The position numbers and the translations under genes are program-made. A model generated the notes under the pieces. The model saw nothing but the letters and a program-made list of their open reading frames with translations, searched no databases and had not been told where the DNA came from. This document shows positions 1 to 12,301 of a DNA stretch of 64,000 bases, one piece after another. This DNA comes from Rhizobium brockwellii (lineage in GTDB: Bacteria; Pseudomonadota; Alphaproteobacteria; Rhizobiales; Rhizobiaceae), in NCBI RefSeq assembly GCF_000769405.2, contig NZ_CP053439.1, forward strand, positions 3,952,501-4,016,500, in the 5' to 3' direction. Position 1 is the first letter of the stretch. Every line of letters begins with the position of its first letter.

Positions 1-1514
1 TCGATCCCCTGGCGATCTTTTCCGCCGACGAGCCGCAGCCCGCGCCGCAAAGCCGCACCGGCGCGCTTTACGGCTCCGACGTCGAATCCGAAGTCAGCCT
101 GAAGACCATTCCCTTCCCGACCGGCAAGACCAGCATGCAGATGGCATCCGGCCTGTCGCTTGAGGAGGTCGAAGAGAATGTGCGCTCCAACGGCTCCGTG
201 CTGACCGACGGCAACACGCAGCTCGCAGCCCTTTATTACGTCGATCCGCGTCGTTTCTCCAACGAGGATGCCGATGTCGATCTGACCGCCGGTCTGTCCG
301 CCCGCGTGCTCGAACAGAACATGACGGTCTCCGCATCAGAATCGATCACGCCGCAGACCGAAGAATTCGCCGACGACATCCTGCCCGTGCGTGTCGACAC
401 GCCGATCGCCAAGGCGCTGACGGATTCAGGCTATCCGCAGCAATATGCCGATGGCATTGCCGGCTATATCGCGCAGCAACTGGGTTCTGGTGATCTCGAC
501 AAGGGCGATGTGTTGCGCATCGGCATAATTCAGAAGGGCGAACAGGCAAAGATCATCCGAGCCAGCGTCTATCGCGGCACGCGCCATCTCGTCACCGTGG
601 CCGTCGACGACAAGGGCAGATATGTGCCCGGCAGCGAGCCGCCGATGCTGGATGCCATCGCCACCGCCTTCGATGACAATTCATTCGCACCGCCCCCCGG
701 CCAGAACCTGCCGCGCGTCTATGACGGCATCTATCGTGCTGCCCTTTCCTACGGCATGACCAAGGATATGACGGCGCTGATCATCAAGCTGCTCGCCAGC
801 AATGTCGACTTCCAGGCGCAACTGAGGCCGACCGACAGTCTCGAAGCCTTCTTCTCCGTCGCCGACAGCGCCGGTCAGGCGACCGAGGATTCCGAACTGC
901 TCTATGTCAACGCCCGTTTCGGCGATACGCAGACTCGCTTCTACCGCTTCCAGGACCCCGACGACGGCACGGTCGATTATTTCGACGAGAACGGCAAGAG
1001 CATCCGCCAGTTCCTGCTGCGCAACCCGGTACCGAACGGCATCTTCAAATCGGGCTTCGGCATGCGCCGCCACCCGATCCTCGGTTTTGCCCGCATGCAC
1101 ACCGGCGTCGATTGGGCAGCACCGCGCGGCACGGCGATCATCGCCGCCGGCAACGGTACGGTCGAAAAGGCCGGCTGGGATTCCGGCGGTTACGGCAACC
1201 AGACGATCGTGCGCCATGCCAACGGCTATGAATCCTCCTACAATCACCAGAGCGCCATCGCCAAGGGCGTCGTCCCCGGTGCCAAGATCCGCCAGGGCCA
1301 GGTGATCGGCTGGGTCGGCACGACGGGCGAATCCACCGGCCCTCACCTGCATTACGAACTGATCGTCAACGGCACCAAGGTCGATCCGCTGCGCATCCGC
1401 CTGCCGGGCGGCAAATCGCTGCAGGGCGAGGCGCTGGCGAAATTCGAAGACGAGCGCAAACGCATCGATACGCTGCTCAACAACCAGACGCCGGACCAGG
1501 TGGCGAGCAAGTAG
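1..1514 (+). CDS. M23 family metallopeptidase (5' end outside window)
   Basis: The reading frame is open from base 3 without a start, so the N-terminus lies left of the window. The C-terminal part is a LytM/M23 zinc peptidase domain: the Zn ligands of the HxxxD motif are in HTGVD (nt 1098-1112) and the HxH motif is in GPHLHYE (HLH at nt 1344-1352). Enzymes of this family cut peptide cross-links in peptidoglycan in the periplasm, or act as non-catalytic amidase activators; here both metal-binding motifs are intact, so an active endopeptidase is expected. The roughly 300 visible residues before the domain resemble the accessory N-terminal region of large rhizobial M23 proteins. It converges with clpB, and the hairpin between them lies at 1570-1587. 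Confidence 0.9.
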   Translation, partial: DPLAIFSADEPQPAPQSRTGALYGSDVESEVSLKTIPFPTGKTSMQMASGLSLEEVEENVRSNGSVLTDGNTQLAALYYVDPRRFSNEDADVDLTAGLSARVLEQNMTVSASESITPQTEEFADDILPVRVDTPIAKALTDSGYPQQYADGIAGYIAQQLGSGDLDKGDVLRIGIIQKGEQAKIIRASVYRGTRHLVTVAVDDKGRYVPGSEPPMLDAIATAFDDNSFAPPPGQNLPRVYDGIYRAALSYGMTKDMTALIIKLLASNVDFQAQLRPTDSLEAFFSVADSAGQATEDSELLYVNARFGDTQTRFYRFQDPDDGTVDYFDENGKSIRQFLLRNPVPNGIFKSGFGMRRHPILGFARMHTGVDWAAPRGTAIIAAGNGTVEKAGWDSGGYGNQTIVRHANGYESSYNHQSAIAKGVVPGAKIRQGQVIGWVGTTGESTGPHLHYELIVNGTKVDPLRIRLPGGKSLQGEALAKFEDERKRIDTLLNNQTPDQVASK

Positions 1515-1564
1515 CGTCCATCTACGCTGCTTCCCCTCCAACAGACGGCCCCGACCATCCAACG

Positions 1565-1590
1565 AAAAATGGCGGCCGAAGCCGCCACTT
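1565..1590 (-). terminator. Rho-independent terminator of clpB
   Basis: A perfect 7-bp stem (TGGCGGC/GCCGCCA, 1570-1587) with a CGAA tetraloop. Read on the minus strand it is followed by ATTTTTCG, a short U-run, so it suits the end of clpB. It lies between the convergent M23 peptidase and clpB genes. Confidence 0.7.
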
Positions 1591-1613
1591 CTCATTCATC
1601 CGGCAAACTGGAT

Positions 1614-4214
<2,601 letters not shown>

Positions 4215-4334
4215 ATTCTACCTCCATGGATCGCCCTGCCCTGAAGAGGCGCAGACCGATGATTGAGATCGACCCCCTGAAAAGGCAGGCCGCGCTTGGC
4301 CCGTCTGGGATTTGGGCGAAGCAGTTCGAGGAGA

Positions 4335-4365
4335 ATATGGTACCCCGTTCTAAGAGTTTAAAGAG
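4335..4365 (-). promoter_or_regulatory. Candidate RpoH (heat-shock) promoter of clpB
   Basis: On the minus strand, CTCTTTAA (4365-4358) is followed after exactly 17 nt by CCATAT (4340-4335). The rhizobial RpoH consensus as I know it is about CNCTTGAA, 16-18 nt, CCANAT; this site has one -35 mismatch. It implies a 5' leader of roughly 115 nt. This is by-eye matching only. Confidence 0.5.
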
Positions 4366-4375
4366 CCCATAAAAT

Positions 4376-4406
4376 GAAAATCCCCGACACAAGGCCGGGG
4401 ATTTTC
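4376..4406 (-). terminator. Terminator of the DUF4167 gene
   Basis: A perfect inverted repeat: GAAAATCCCC (4376-4385) and GGGGATTTTC (4397-4406), extended by one G-C pair, with a loop of about 9 nt. On the minus strand it is followed by a T-rich stretch (ATTTTATGG). It separates the DUF4167 gene from the clpB promoter immediately downstream. Confidence 0.75.
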
Positions 4407-4467
4407 AAGGAAATTCGAGCAGATCGAATAAGCTTCCCGCTCTCCGCGAAGGGAGAAGCGGAATCCC

Positions 4468-5241
4468 TTACTCCGATGCGGCATCCGCCAGCACTGGCGC
4501 CTCGGCAGAGGCACCCTCGCCTTCACCGGCTGCTTCTTCGCCCTCAGCGCCGCGACGCGGGCGACGGGGGCGGCTGCCGGTGCTGCGGCGGCGGGGCTGG
4601 CGTTCGCGCGGCTGGCCGCCGGCACCTTCCTCGTCCATGGCGACTTCGGCCGGAATGCCTTCGATCTCCGGCTGCGGGCCGGTTCCATCGATGACCTCGG
4701 ACTGGGGTGCCGGCGCAGCCACAGGCGCCTGAGCGGCTACCGGCTTCGGCTGGGCCTGCGGCTGGTGCTGTCTGCTCTGCTGCGGCTGGTGCGGCCTGCT
4801 CTGCGGCGGCTGGACGATAACGACATCGTCGCCGTCATTGTCATTCTCATTGTCATTGTTGTCCATATCGTCGCCGTCGCGGTCCGCACCGTCGCGATCA
4901 TTGTACTCGCCGCGGTCGTCTCGCTGGAAGCGTTCCTGCATCTGCGCCTGGGCGCTGGCGATGATACGATTATAATGTTCGGCGTGCTGGAGATAATTCT
5001 CGGCAATCACGCGGTCGCCAGAGCTTTGGGCGTCGCGGGCGAGCTGTGCGTATTTTTCGGCGATATGCTGCGCAGTACCGCGAATCTTCACATCGGGGCC
5101 GGAGCTGTCATAGGTCCGGGTTAGCGGATTGCCGCCCTTGCGGTTGAAATTGTTGTTATTGTTATTTCCACCGCCGCCACCGCCGCCGTTGTTATTGTTG
5201 CCACGCCCTCGACCGCGCTTGTTCTGCTGTCCTGGCCTCAT
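4468..5241 (-). CDS. DUF4167 domain protein, Gly/Asn-rich
   Basis: A 257-residue conserved alphaproteobacterial protein of unknown function. The chosen ATG at 5241 follows AGGTGAA; an upstream in-frame ATG at 5295 would add 18 residues. The N-terminus is basic (KRGRGRG) and runs into Asn and Gly homopolymer tracts (about residues 14-32). The conserved block (about 45-110, including IAEKYAQLARDA) is the DUF4167 core and looks helical. Then come Asp/Asn repeats and a Gln/Pro-rich region. The C-terminus is Arg-rich (RRPRRG). RGG-like basic ends around a small folded core suggest RNA binding, but that is inference. It has its own terminator and is followed by clpB. Confidence 0.85.
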   Translation of the reverse strand: MRPGQQNKRGRGRGNNNNGGGGGGGNNNNNNFNRKGGNPLTRTYDSSGPDVKIRGTAQHIAEKYAQLARDAQSSGDRVIAENYLQHAEHYNRIIASAQAQMQERFQRDDRGEYNDRDGADRDGDDMDNNDNENDNDGDDVVIVQPPQSRPHQPQQSRQHQPQAQPKPVAAQAPVAAPAPQSEVIDGTGPQPEIEGIPAEVAMDEEGAGGQPRERQPRRRSTGSRPRRPRRGAEGEEAAGEGEGASAEAPVLADAASE

Positions 5242-5583
5242 AGATCGTTCACCTGAATTCTCTGTTTGTGATGGATACATGGCACCAACCGCCATGACCG
5301 GAAAACCGGGTCAGGACCTTTGTGCCGCGAGCATACTGCGCCTTTGCGCCGACCTGCCGCTTGGTTCTCAAGTCAGTTTGACTGATTCACGCATTGGGTC
5401 GTGTTCAACCGTTGAAACTCTCGTTTAAAAGAGCGGACCCCCGAGGCAAACCAAGTACCGAACGAATCTCGTTCATTCCTATCTGCCCAACACGTGACCG
5501 CAACCTATATTGCTTCACCGGGAAATCCAAGCCTTTTCTTCGCAATAACAATAATGTCCTGTTCAATGCCGCATTATCGTCTC
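5242..5583. other. Intergenic region between prmC and the DUF4167 gene
   Basis: About 340 bases with no gene I can support. It must carry the promoter of the DUF4167 gene, whose ribosome-binding site is at its left edge, and the 3' end of the prmC operon. I see no T-tailed hairpin and no convincing -35/-10 pair. Short reading frames here lack ribosome-binding sites and partly overlap prmC. Confidence 0.5.
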
Positions 5584-6444
5584 TCACGCGAGCGCGAACA
5601 CGAGCACCCTGTCGTTCTGACCATAGTCTTTCACGGATTTGAGGCACCTGAAGCCCTTCGCTTCAAAGATCGCCGTCACGTCGTTTCGCTGATCGTAGCC
5701 GATCTCCAGTCCGACGACCCCATCGGGCCTGATGAACCTTGCCGCATCCTTGGCTATGGCTTTGTAAGCGTCAAGCCCATCCGGGCCGCCATCCAGCGCC
5801 GCAACCGGATCAAATTTCGTCACTTCGGGAGCGAGATCGTGAATGACATTGGAAACAATATAGGGCGGATTTGAGACAATCGCGTGAAAGGATCCCTGGA
5901 TGTTCTCGAACCAACTCGACCGTACGGCTTGAAAACGATCCTGCAATCCATTTCTATCTGCATTCGATCTTGCCGTCAAAAGTGCATCCGCCGATATGTC
6001 GCTGCCGACACCTGACGCATCAGGACATTCGCTCAAAAGCGCAAGGCATATCGCCCCCGTCCCGGTTCCCATGTCAAGGATATGGAGACGGCTTTGTGCC
6101 TTTGCAAGGTCCTTGAGATAGACGAGAACCGTATCGACCAGGATTTCCGTATCCGGCCGCGGTTCCAGCGTTTCCGCCGAGAGCCGAAGCGGCAGGCCAT
6201 AGAATTCTCGCTCGCCGAGAATGCGATGCACCGGCTCATGACCAAGCCGCCGCGCCAGCGCCCTGAAAATCACCTCACCCTGCTCAGCAGAAAGCCTCTC
6301 GGCCGATCGCGTCAACAGCTCGGTCGGCGACAGTTTCAGAAGGCCCGCGACCAGCAGCCTCGCATCGGTCGCCGGGTCGACGATACCCGCTTCGGTGAAG
6401 CGGCGGCGCGCGTCGGCAAGCATATCAGCGACCGTCAAGCTCAT
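5584..6444 (-). CDS. prmC: Peptide chain release factor N5-glutamine methyltransferase
   Basis: Methylates the Gln of the GGQ motif in release factors using S-adenosylmethionine; cytoplasmic. The 286 residues have an N-terminal helical domain (1-110) followed by a Rossmann methyltransferase. SAM motif I is DMGTGTGA (124-131) and the catalytic NPPY is at 192-195. The ATG at 6444 overlaps the prfA stop as ATGA, so the enzyme is translationally coupled to its substrate RF1. This is the standard prfA-prmC pairing. Confidence 0.96.
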   Translation of the reverse strand: MSLTVADMLADARRRFTEAGIVDPATDARLLVAGLLKLSPTELLTRSAERLSAEQGEVIFRALARRLGHEPVHRILGEREFYGLPLRLSAETLEPRPDTEILVDTVLVYLKDLAKAQSRLHILDMGTGTGAICLALLSECPDASGVGSDISADALLTARSNADRNGLQDRFQAVRSSWFENIQGSFHAIVSNPPYIVSNVIHDLAPEVTKFDPVAALDGGPDGLDAYKAIAKDAARFIRPDGVVGLEIGYDQRNDVTAIFEAKGFRCLKSVKDYGQNDRVLVFALA

Positions 6445-7520
6445 TGTTGCTCGCCGAGCTGCGCCAGTTGACTCGCCTGGTAATCAGCCATCAGCGCGTC
6501 GACAACCTCCTCGATCTCGCCTTCCATCATCCGGTCGAGCTTATAGAGCGTCAGATTGATGCGATGGTCCGTCACCCGCCCCTGCGGGAAATTATAGGTA
6601 CGGATACGCTCCGAACGGTCGCCGGAGCCGACCTGACTCTTGCGATCGGCAGAGCGCTCGCTATCGGCCCTCTGCCGCTCGGCATCATAAAGCCTGGAGC
6701 GCAGCACCTGCATCGCCTTGGCGCGATTCTGGTGTTGCGATTTTTCCGAACTGGTGACGACGATGCCGCTCGGCAGGTGGGTGATGCGCACTGCCGAGTC
6801 CGTCGTATTGACGTGCTGGCCGCCAGCACCCGAAGAGCGCATCGTGTCGATGCGGATGTCTTCGGCCCGGATCTCGATGTCGATCTCCTCGGCCTCCGGC
6901 AGCACCGCAACCGTTGCGGCCGACGTATGGATGCGCCCGCCCGCCTCGGTCTCCGGCACGCGCTGTACGCGGTGCACGCCGGATTCGAATTTCAGCTTGG
7001 CAAAGACGCCTCTGCCGGTGATCGTCGCGATGATTTCCTTGTAGCCGCCGGCTTCGCCCTCGCTCGCCGAGAGCACCTCTACCTTCCAGCCCTTCTCCGC
7101 CGCGAAACGCTCATACATGCGAAAGAGATCGCCCGCGAAGAGGGCGGCTTCGGAGCCGCCCGTGCCGGCGCGGATTTCGAGGATCGCGCTCTTTTCGTCC
7201 GCCGCATCCTTCGGCAGAAGCAGGATTTGCATCTCCTGCTCCAGCGCCTCGATTTGCTCCTTCACCTCGGGCAATTCTAGTTCGGCGAGGTCACGCATCT
7301 CCCGGTCGACCGATTTGTCCTCGAGCAACGTTTCGAGATCGGCAAGCTCTGCGATCGCCTTCTCGTAGGCGCGGATTTTCGTCACGACCGGCTGCAGCTC
7401 GGAATATTCGGATGCGAGCTTCACATAGACATCGGCAGCCGGGCCAGCCGACATGCGCGCCTCGATCTCGCCGAAACGACGTTCCAGCTCGCGCATCTTT
7501 TCAACGGGAAGCTTCGCCAC
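6441..7520 (-). CDS. prfA: Peptide chain release factor 1
   Basis: Terminates translation at UAA and UAG. The 359-residue protein has the codon-recognition tripeptide Pro-Glu-Thr at 189-191 (the PxT position of RF1, which rules out RF2) and the catalytic GGQ at 233-235 that contacts the peptidyl-transferase centre. The start is a GTG at 7520 preceded by GGAG. It lies 29 nt after ptsP and overlaps prmC by 4 nt, so lysC-ptsP-prfA-prmC look like one transcription unit. Confidence 0.97.
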   Translation of the reverse strand: MAKLPVEKMRELERRFGEIEARMSAGPAADVYVKLASEYSELQPVVTKIRAYEKAIAELADLETLLEDKSVDREMRDLAELELPEVKEQIEALEQEMQILLLPKDAADEKSAILEIRAGTGGSEAALFAGDLFRMYERFAAEKGWKVEVLSASEGEAGGYKEIIATITGRGVFAKLKFESGVHRVQRVPETEAGGRIHTSAATVAVLPEAEEIDIEIRAEDIRIDTMRSSGAGGQHVNTTDSAVRITHLPSGIVVTSSEKSQHQNRAKAMQVLRSRLYDAERQRADSERSADRKSQVGSGDRSERIRTYNFPQGRVTDHRINLTLYKLDRMMEGEIEEVVDALMADYQASQLAQLGEQQ

Positions 7521-7549
7521 CCTTCACTCCGATTCTTCTTAATCTCTGT

Positions 7550-9817
7550 CTAAAGGGGAATATTGTGGCTCTCGGCGAAGCGGGCAAGCACCTCGCGCAT
7601 CGGCATCAAGGCGTGGATATCGTCCAGCACCTCGTCCATCGCCTTCGTCAGCGCCCCGACATCAAGACCCAGCAGCATCGCCTTCACCGGTCCGATCGAG
7701 GCCGGCGACATCGAGATCGAGCGGAAGCCGATGCCGAGCAGCGCCATCGCCGAGATGGGTTTGCTGGCGAGCTCACCGCAGAGCGTCACCGGTGTCTTGT
7801 TCCGGTCCGCGCCGCGCACGATGTCGCGCAGGATGCGCAAGAACGGCTTGCCGAGCGGATCGAAGCGGTCCGAAACCCGCGCGTTACCGCGATCGACCGC
7901 CATCGAGAACTGGAAGAGGTCGTTCGAACCGACCGAGACAAAATCGACCGCCTCCATCAGTTCATCAAGCTGCCAAAGCAATGCCGGCACCTCCAACATC
8001 GCGCCGAATTGCAGCTTGCGCGGCAGCCCGTGGCCGAAGCGCGACAGATGCTGCACTTCCTTCTGCAAGAGCTCGCGCACCATCTTCAGCTCGGAAACCT
8101 CGGTCACCATCGGCACCATCAGCTTCAGCTCGGTGTCGGCCGATGCCTTCAGCAGAGCACGCAATTGGGTGCGCAACAGGCCCGGCCGGTCGAGCGACAA
8201 CCGGATGGCGCGCCAGCCGAGGGCGGGATTTTCTTCCTCATGGCCACGGAAATAGGGCACGACCTTGTCGCCGCCGATATCGAGCGTACGGAAGGTGACG
8301 GTGCGGCCCGCCGCCTGCTTTATCACATTGCGGTAGAACTGCTCCTGCTCCTCCGCCTTCGGCATGGTGGAGGCGATCATGAACTGCAGCTCGGTGCGGA
8401 AAAGGCCGATGCCCTCGGCGCCCGATTCCGAAAGCTGCGGCAGATCGACCAGCAGGCCGGCATTCATCATCAGCGCGATCCGCTGCCCATCCTTGGTCAC
8501 CGGCTCGACGGCGCGCAGCGCCCGGAACTGCTCCTGCCGCCTGGCGCGGAAGCGAACCTTTTCCTCGTAGGAGCGCCGGTGGTCGGCCATCGGCCGCAGA
8601 TGCACATGTCCCTCGTCGGCGTCGATGATCACGGCATCGCCGTTCTCGGCGAGCGCCACCACGCCCGCTGCCTGACCGATGACCGGAATGCCCATGGCCC
8701 GCGCAACGATCACCACATGGCTCGTTACCGCCCCTTCTTCCAGCACCAGCCCGCGCACATTGGCACGCGGATAGTCGAGCAGTTCGGCTGCTCCCATGGC
8801 GCGCGCCAGGATGATCGCATCGCTGGGGAAACCTTCGCCGGACGTCCGGCCGGTATAACCGGTCAACTGTCTGAGCAGACGGTTCGCTAGATCCTCGAAA
8901 TCATGCATGCGTTCACGCAGATAAGGGTCGGTCAACCGCATCATCCGCGCCTTGGTGTCGCTCTGCACCTTCTCGACTGCTGCTTCCGCCGTCAGGCCGT
9001 TGCGGATCGCCTCCTCGAGCTTGCGCACCCAGCCCTGGTCATGGGCGAACATGCGATAGGTTTCTAGCACCTCGCGGTGTTCGCCCTCCATCGACACGTC
9101 GCGACGCGACAGCATGTCGTCGATCGAAATCCGCAGCGAGCCCATGGCTTCGGCCAGCCGCCGGATTTCCTTCTCGGCATCCTCGTTCAGCAGATTGGTG
9201 ACGACGATGCGCGGCTCGTGCAGCACGACGTAACCGAGGCCGATGCCGTCATTATAAGTGTCGCCGTCGACGGTGACCGAACGCGTCAGGTCGAGTTCGA
9301 GGCCTGGCTTGGTGATCTTCTTGAGCTCGCCGGTGGCGATCATCTCGGCAAGCACCATCGCCGTCGTCTCGAGCGCTTCCAGCTCTTCCTCGCGATAGTT
9401 GCGGCTCGCCTTGTTCTGCACGACGAGAACACCGAGCGAGCGCCCGGTCCTGAGGATCGGCACGCCGAGGAAGGAATGGTAGATCTCTTCGCCCGTTTCC
9501 GGCAGGTAACGGAAAGCAGGGTGCGACTGCGCGTCGGAAAGGTTGAGCGGCTGGGCCGAGGCCGCGATCGTGCCGACCAGGCCCTGCCCCATCTTCAGTT
9601 GCGCGAGATGCACGGCCTCGCGGTTGAGGCCTTCGGTCGCGTAGAGTTCGAGGACGCCGTCGGCGCGCAGCACATAGACGGAACAAACCTCCGCCACCAT
9701 GTTGCCGGCGATCTGGCGGACGATCCGGTCAAGACGATCCTGCGGCTCCAGCGCCTCCGCCATCAACTCGCGCAGCCGCCTGAGCAGCACGCGCGGACCG
9801 CCGGAAAGGTCTCTCAT
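7550..9817 (-). CDS. ptsP: PEP-protein phosphotransferase, nitrogen PTS enzyme I (EI-Ntr)
   Basis: First phosphoryl transfer step of the regulatory nitrogen PTS: it takes phosphate from PEP to NPr and then EIIA-Ntr. The 755 residues comprise a GAF sensor domain (about 20-165), the N-terminal HPr-binding and phosphohistidine domain with the active-site TSH (His 367), and a C-terminal PEP-binding TIM barrel containing LCGELASKP. The GAF domain separates it from sugar-PTS enzyme I. In related bacteria this domain responds to glutamine or 2-oxoglutarate (family knowledge). It is followed after 29 nt by prfA and preceded by lysC, 89 nt away. Confidence 0.96.
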   Translation of the reverse strand: MRDLSGGPRVLLRRLRELMAEALEPQDRLDRIVRQIAGNMVAEVCSVYVLRADGVLELYATEGLNREAVHLAQLKMGQGLVGTIAASAQPLNLSDAQSHPAFRYLPETGEEIYHSFLGVPILRTGRSLGVLVVQNKASRNYREEELEALETTAMVLAEMIATGELKKITKPGLELDLTRSVTVDGDTYNDGIGLGYVVLHEPRIVVTNLLNEDAEKEIRRLAEAMGSLRISIDDMLSRRDVSMEGEHREVLETYRMFAHDQGWVRKLEEAIRNGLTAEAAVEKVQSDTKARMMRLTDPYLRERMHDFEDLANRLLRQLTGYTGRTSGEGFPSDAIILARAMGAAELLDYPRANVRGLVLEEGAVTSHVVIVARAMGIPVIGQAAGVVALAENGDAVIIDADEGHVHLRPMADHRRSYEEKVRFRARRQEQFRALRAVEPVTKDGQRIALMMNAGLLVDLPQLSESGAEGIGLFRTELQFMIASTMPKAEEQEQFYRNVIKQAAGRTVTFRTLDIGGDKVVPYFRGHEEENPALGWRAIRLSLDRPGLLRTQLRALLKASADTELKLMVPMVTEVSELKMVRELLQKEVQHLSRFGHGLPRKLQFGAMLEVPALLWQLDELMEAVDFVSVGSNDLFQFSMAVDRGNARVSDRFDPLGKPFLRILRDIVRGADRNKTPVTLCGELASKPISAMALLGIGFRSISMSPASIGPVKAMLLGLDVGALTKAMDEVLDDIHALMPMREVLARFAESHNIPL

Positions 9818-9906
9818 GGCGTCTCAAGCTCCCGAAACAACGCACTCAGTCCCGGCGGGCCGGCCCTCGTCTCCTCAACCTGAAGGGGCAGGCCGCCCGC
9901 TGGGAA

Positions 9907-11181
9907 TCAATTCTTATCCAGACCGTAGCAGGAATGCAAAGTCCTGACAGCGAGTTCTGCATAGGGACCGTCGATCAGGATGGAAATCTTGATCTCGGAG
10001 GTGGTGATCGCCTTGATGTTGATGCCTTTTTCGGCAAGTGCACGAAATGCGGTAGCGGCGACGCCCGCGTGGCTACGCATGCCGATGCCGATGACCGATA
10101 CTTTCACCAGCCCCGATTCGTTCTGCACGACATCATAGCCGATCTTCTCCTTATGGTCGCCGAGCACCTTGATCGCCTTCTCGACGTCGCCTGACGGCAC
10201 GGTGAAGGTCATGTCGGTCTTCGACCCGTCCTCGGAAATATTCTGGACGATCATGTCGACATTGATATGGGATTCGGCGAGCGGCCCGAAGATCGCCGCG
10301 GAAACGCCCGGCCGGTCGGCAAGACGGCGAAGCGAGATCTGAGCCTCATCCTTGGCATAGGCGATGCCGGTGACTACTTCCTGTTCCACGATTTCATCCT
10401 CGTCACAAATCAGCGTTCCGGGCGGGTTCAGCAGATCGCCCATGCCCGGAGCATCGGGATCTTCGAATGATGAGCGCACGAAGGTGCGCACCTTGTGTAC
10501 CATGGCAAGCTCGACCGAGCGCACCTGCAGTACCTTGGCGCCGAGCGAGGCCATTTCCAGCATTTCCTCGAAGGCGATCTTCTTCAGCCTGCGCGCCTTC
10601 GGCACGATGCGCGGGTCGGTCGTGTAGACGCCGTCGACATCTGTATAGATATCGCAGCGATCCGCCTTGACAGCTGCCGCGATTGCAACGGCCGAAGTGT
10701 CCGATCCGCCGCGCCCGAGCGTCGCGATACGGTTGTCGGGTCCCAGCCCCTGGAAGCCGGAGATCACGGCGACCTGCCCCTCGCCCATCCGTTTGACGAT
10801 GTCGGTGCCGTCGATCTCCATGATCCGTGCCGCGCCATGCGCGTTGTCGGTGCGGATCGGGATCTGCCATCCCTGCCAGGAACGCGCATTGATATCCATC
10901 GCCTGCAATGCGATCGCCAGCAGACCGGAGGTCACTTGCTCACCCGATGCGACCACCGCATCATATTCCCGCGCATCGTAGAACGGGGAATTGGCGCCGA
11001 TGACCTTCGGTGTGCCCTGGACCCAGCCGACCAGTTCATTGGTCTTGCCGGACATGGCCGACACCACCACCGCCACCTCGTGCCCGGCATCGACTTCGCG
11101 TTTTACGTGGCGGGCAACGTTCTTGATGCGGTCCAGGTCAGCGACGGACGTGCCGCCGAATTTCATTACGATGCGTGCCAT
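9907..11181 (-). CDS. lysC: Aspartate kinase
   Basis: Phosphorylates aspartate, the first step to lysine, threonine, methionine and diaminopimelate. The 424-residue single-function enzyme begins with KFGGTSV (residues 7-13). The kinase domain fills about 1-250. Two C-terminal ACT domains (about 265-420) are the usual sites of feedback inhibition by lysine and threonine. The ATG at 11181 follows AGAGG. It is the first gene of the run lysC-ptsP-prfA-prmC and is divergent from ubiG. No lysine riboswitch-like structure is apparent upstream. Confidence 0.97.
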   Translation of the reverse strand: MARIVMKFGGTSVADLDRIKNVARHVKREVDAGHEVAVVVSAMSGKTNELVGWVQGTPKVIGANSPFYDAREYDAVVASGEQVTSGLLAIALQAMDINARSWQGWQIPIRTDNAHGAARIMEIDGTDIVKRMGEGQVAVISGFQGLGPDNRIATLGRGGSDTSAVAIAAAVKADRCDIYTDVDGVYTTDPRIVPKARRLKKIAFEEMLEMASLGAKVLQVRSVELAMVHKVRTFVRSSFEDPDAPGMGDLLNPPGTLICDEDEIVEQEVVTGIAYAKDEAQISLRRLADRPGVSAAIFGPLAESHINVDMIVQNISEDGSKTDMTFTVPSGDVEKAIKVLGDHKEKIGYDVVQNESGLVKVSVIGIGMRSHAGVAATAFRALAEKGINIKAITTSEIKISILIDGPYAELAVRTLHSCYGLDKN

Positions 11182-11478
11182 ATGCCTCTACCACGACTGG
11201 CGCCGGGAAGCGGAAAACCGGACCCGGCATCACGAAAGCTCTGGGGCAGATCGTTTGGGCCAGAGAGCCGGATTCCCAACTTCTGGAACCGCTCTAAAAG
11301 CCCAGGCCCCAAAGGCCCCAAGTTGCGGCGTCTCTTAGCGAGTTTGGCGGGGGGAGGCAAGCGCGTCCGATAAAAGCTATTGGCGAGCGGCTCCGTGCTC
11401 GTCAGTCCCCTGATCTGCGCCTCTTGACTTATGCTCCCGATCGTCCGACTTCACATGTCACGAATGAAGGAGCGGACG
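11182..11478. other. Divergent intergenic region lysC/ubiG
   Basis: About 300 bases between two divergent genes that must hold both promoters. A short distal match (CAACTT near 11279 and AAGTTG near 11320) and G/C-rich runs are visible, but I see no convincing stem-loop, operator or riboswitch. Confidence 0.4.
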
Positions 11479-12225
11479 ATGACGGAAGGCGCCAGAAGCA
11501 CGATCGACCAGGGCGAAGTGGACCGCTTCTCGGCGATGGCGGCGGAATGGTGGAGCCCGACCGGCAAGTTCAAGCCGCTGCACAAATTCAATCCCGTCCG
11601 GCTCTCCTATATCCGCGACAAAGCCTGCGAGAATTTCAACCGTGATCCAAAAAGCGCGCGCCCGCTCGAGGGCCTGCGCGTGCTCGATATCGGCTGCGGC
11701 GGCGGCCTGTTGTCCGAACCTGTCGCCCGCATGGGCGCTTCCGTCGTCGGCGCCGATCCGTCCGAGAAGAATATCGGCATCGCCTCCAGCCATGCGAAGG
11801 CCTCCGGCGTTTCGGTCGACTATCGCGCCGTCACCGCCGAGGAACTCACTGCGGCTGGCGAGACCTTCGATATCGTCTTGAACATGGAGGTGGTGGAGCA
11901 CGTCGCCGATGTCGAATTCTTCATAACCACCTGCGCGAAAATGGTCCGCCCCGGTGGCCTGATCTTCGTTGCCACCATCAACCGCACGATGAAGGCGGCA
12001 GCGCTTGCCATCTTCGCCGCCGAGAACATTCTGCGCTGGCTGCCACGCGGCACGCATCAGTACGAAAAACTGGTACGTCCGGAAGAACTGGAAAAGCCAC
12101 TGGTGGCAAGCGGCCTTGAGATCACCGACCGCACCGGCGTCTTCTTCAATCCGCTGTCGAACCAGTGGAACCTATCTAAGGATATGGACGTGAATTATAT
12201 GCTGCTGGCAAAGCGGCCGGCATAG
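11479..12225 (+). CDS. ubiG: Ubiquinone biosynthesis O-methyltransferase
   Basis: Carries out the two O-methylations in ubiquinone synthesis (2-polyprenyl-6-hydroxyphenol and 3-demethylubiquinol). 248 residues from the ATG at 11479, which follows AAGGAG; an in-frame ATG at 11431 lacks such a site. The SAM-binding motif [12 protein letters not shown] is at 68-79 and the N-terminal FSAMAAEWW is typical of UbiG. It is divergent from lysC and converges with the DUF1178 gene. Confidence 0.95.
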   Translation: MTEGARSTIDQGEVDRFSAMAAEWWSPTGKFKPLHKFNPVRLSYIRDKACENFNRDPKSARPLEGLRVLDIGCGGGLLSEPVARMGASVVGADPSEKNIGIASSHAKASGVSVDYRAVTAEELTAAGETFDIVLNMEVVEHVADVEFFITTCAKMVRPGGLIFVATINRTMKAAALAIFAAENILRWLPRGTHQYEKLVRPEELEKPLVASGLEITDRTGVFFNPLSNQWNLSKDMDVNYMLLAKRPA

Positions 12226-12301
12226 TTCCCGCCGTCAATAAGCCGGCTACACTATCGGCGGCGCGAGATGCAGATAGGCGGCCAGACGCGCCGACTGCAT
12301 G

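Noticed and set aside
4800..5210. Possible CRISPR or tandem array in the DUF4167 gene
   Set aside because: The repeats are codon runs for Asn, Gly and Asp, of uneven length and in frame, with no spacers.
11182..11478. Lysine riboswitch before lysC
   Set aside because: No conserved multi-helix fold is seen in the region upstream of lysC.
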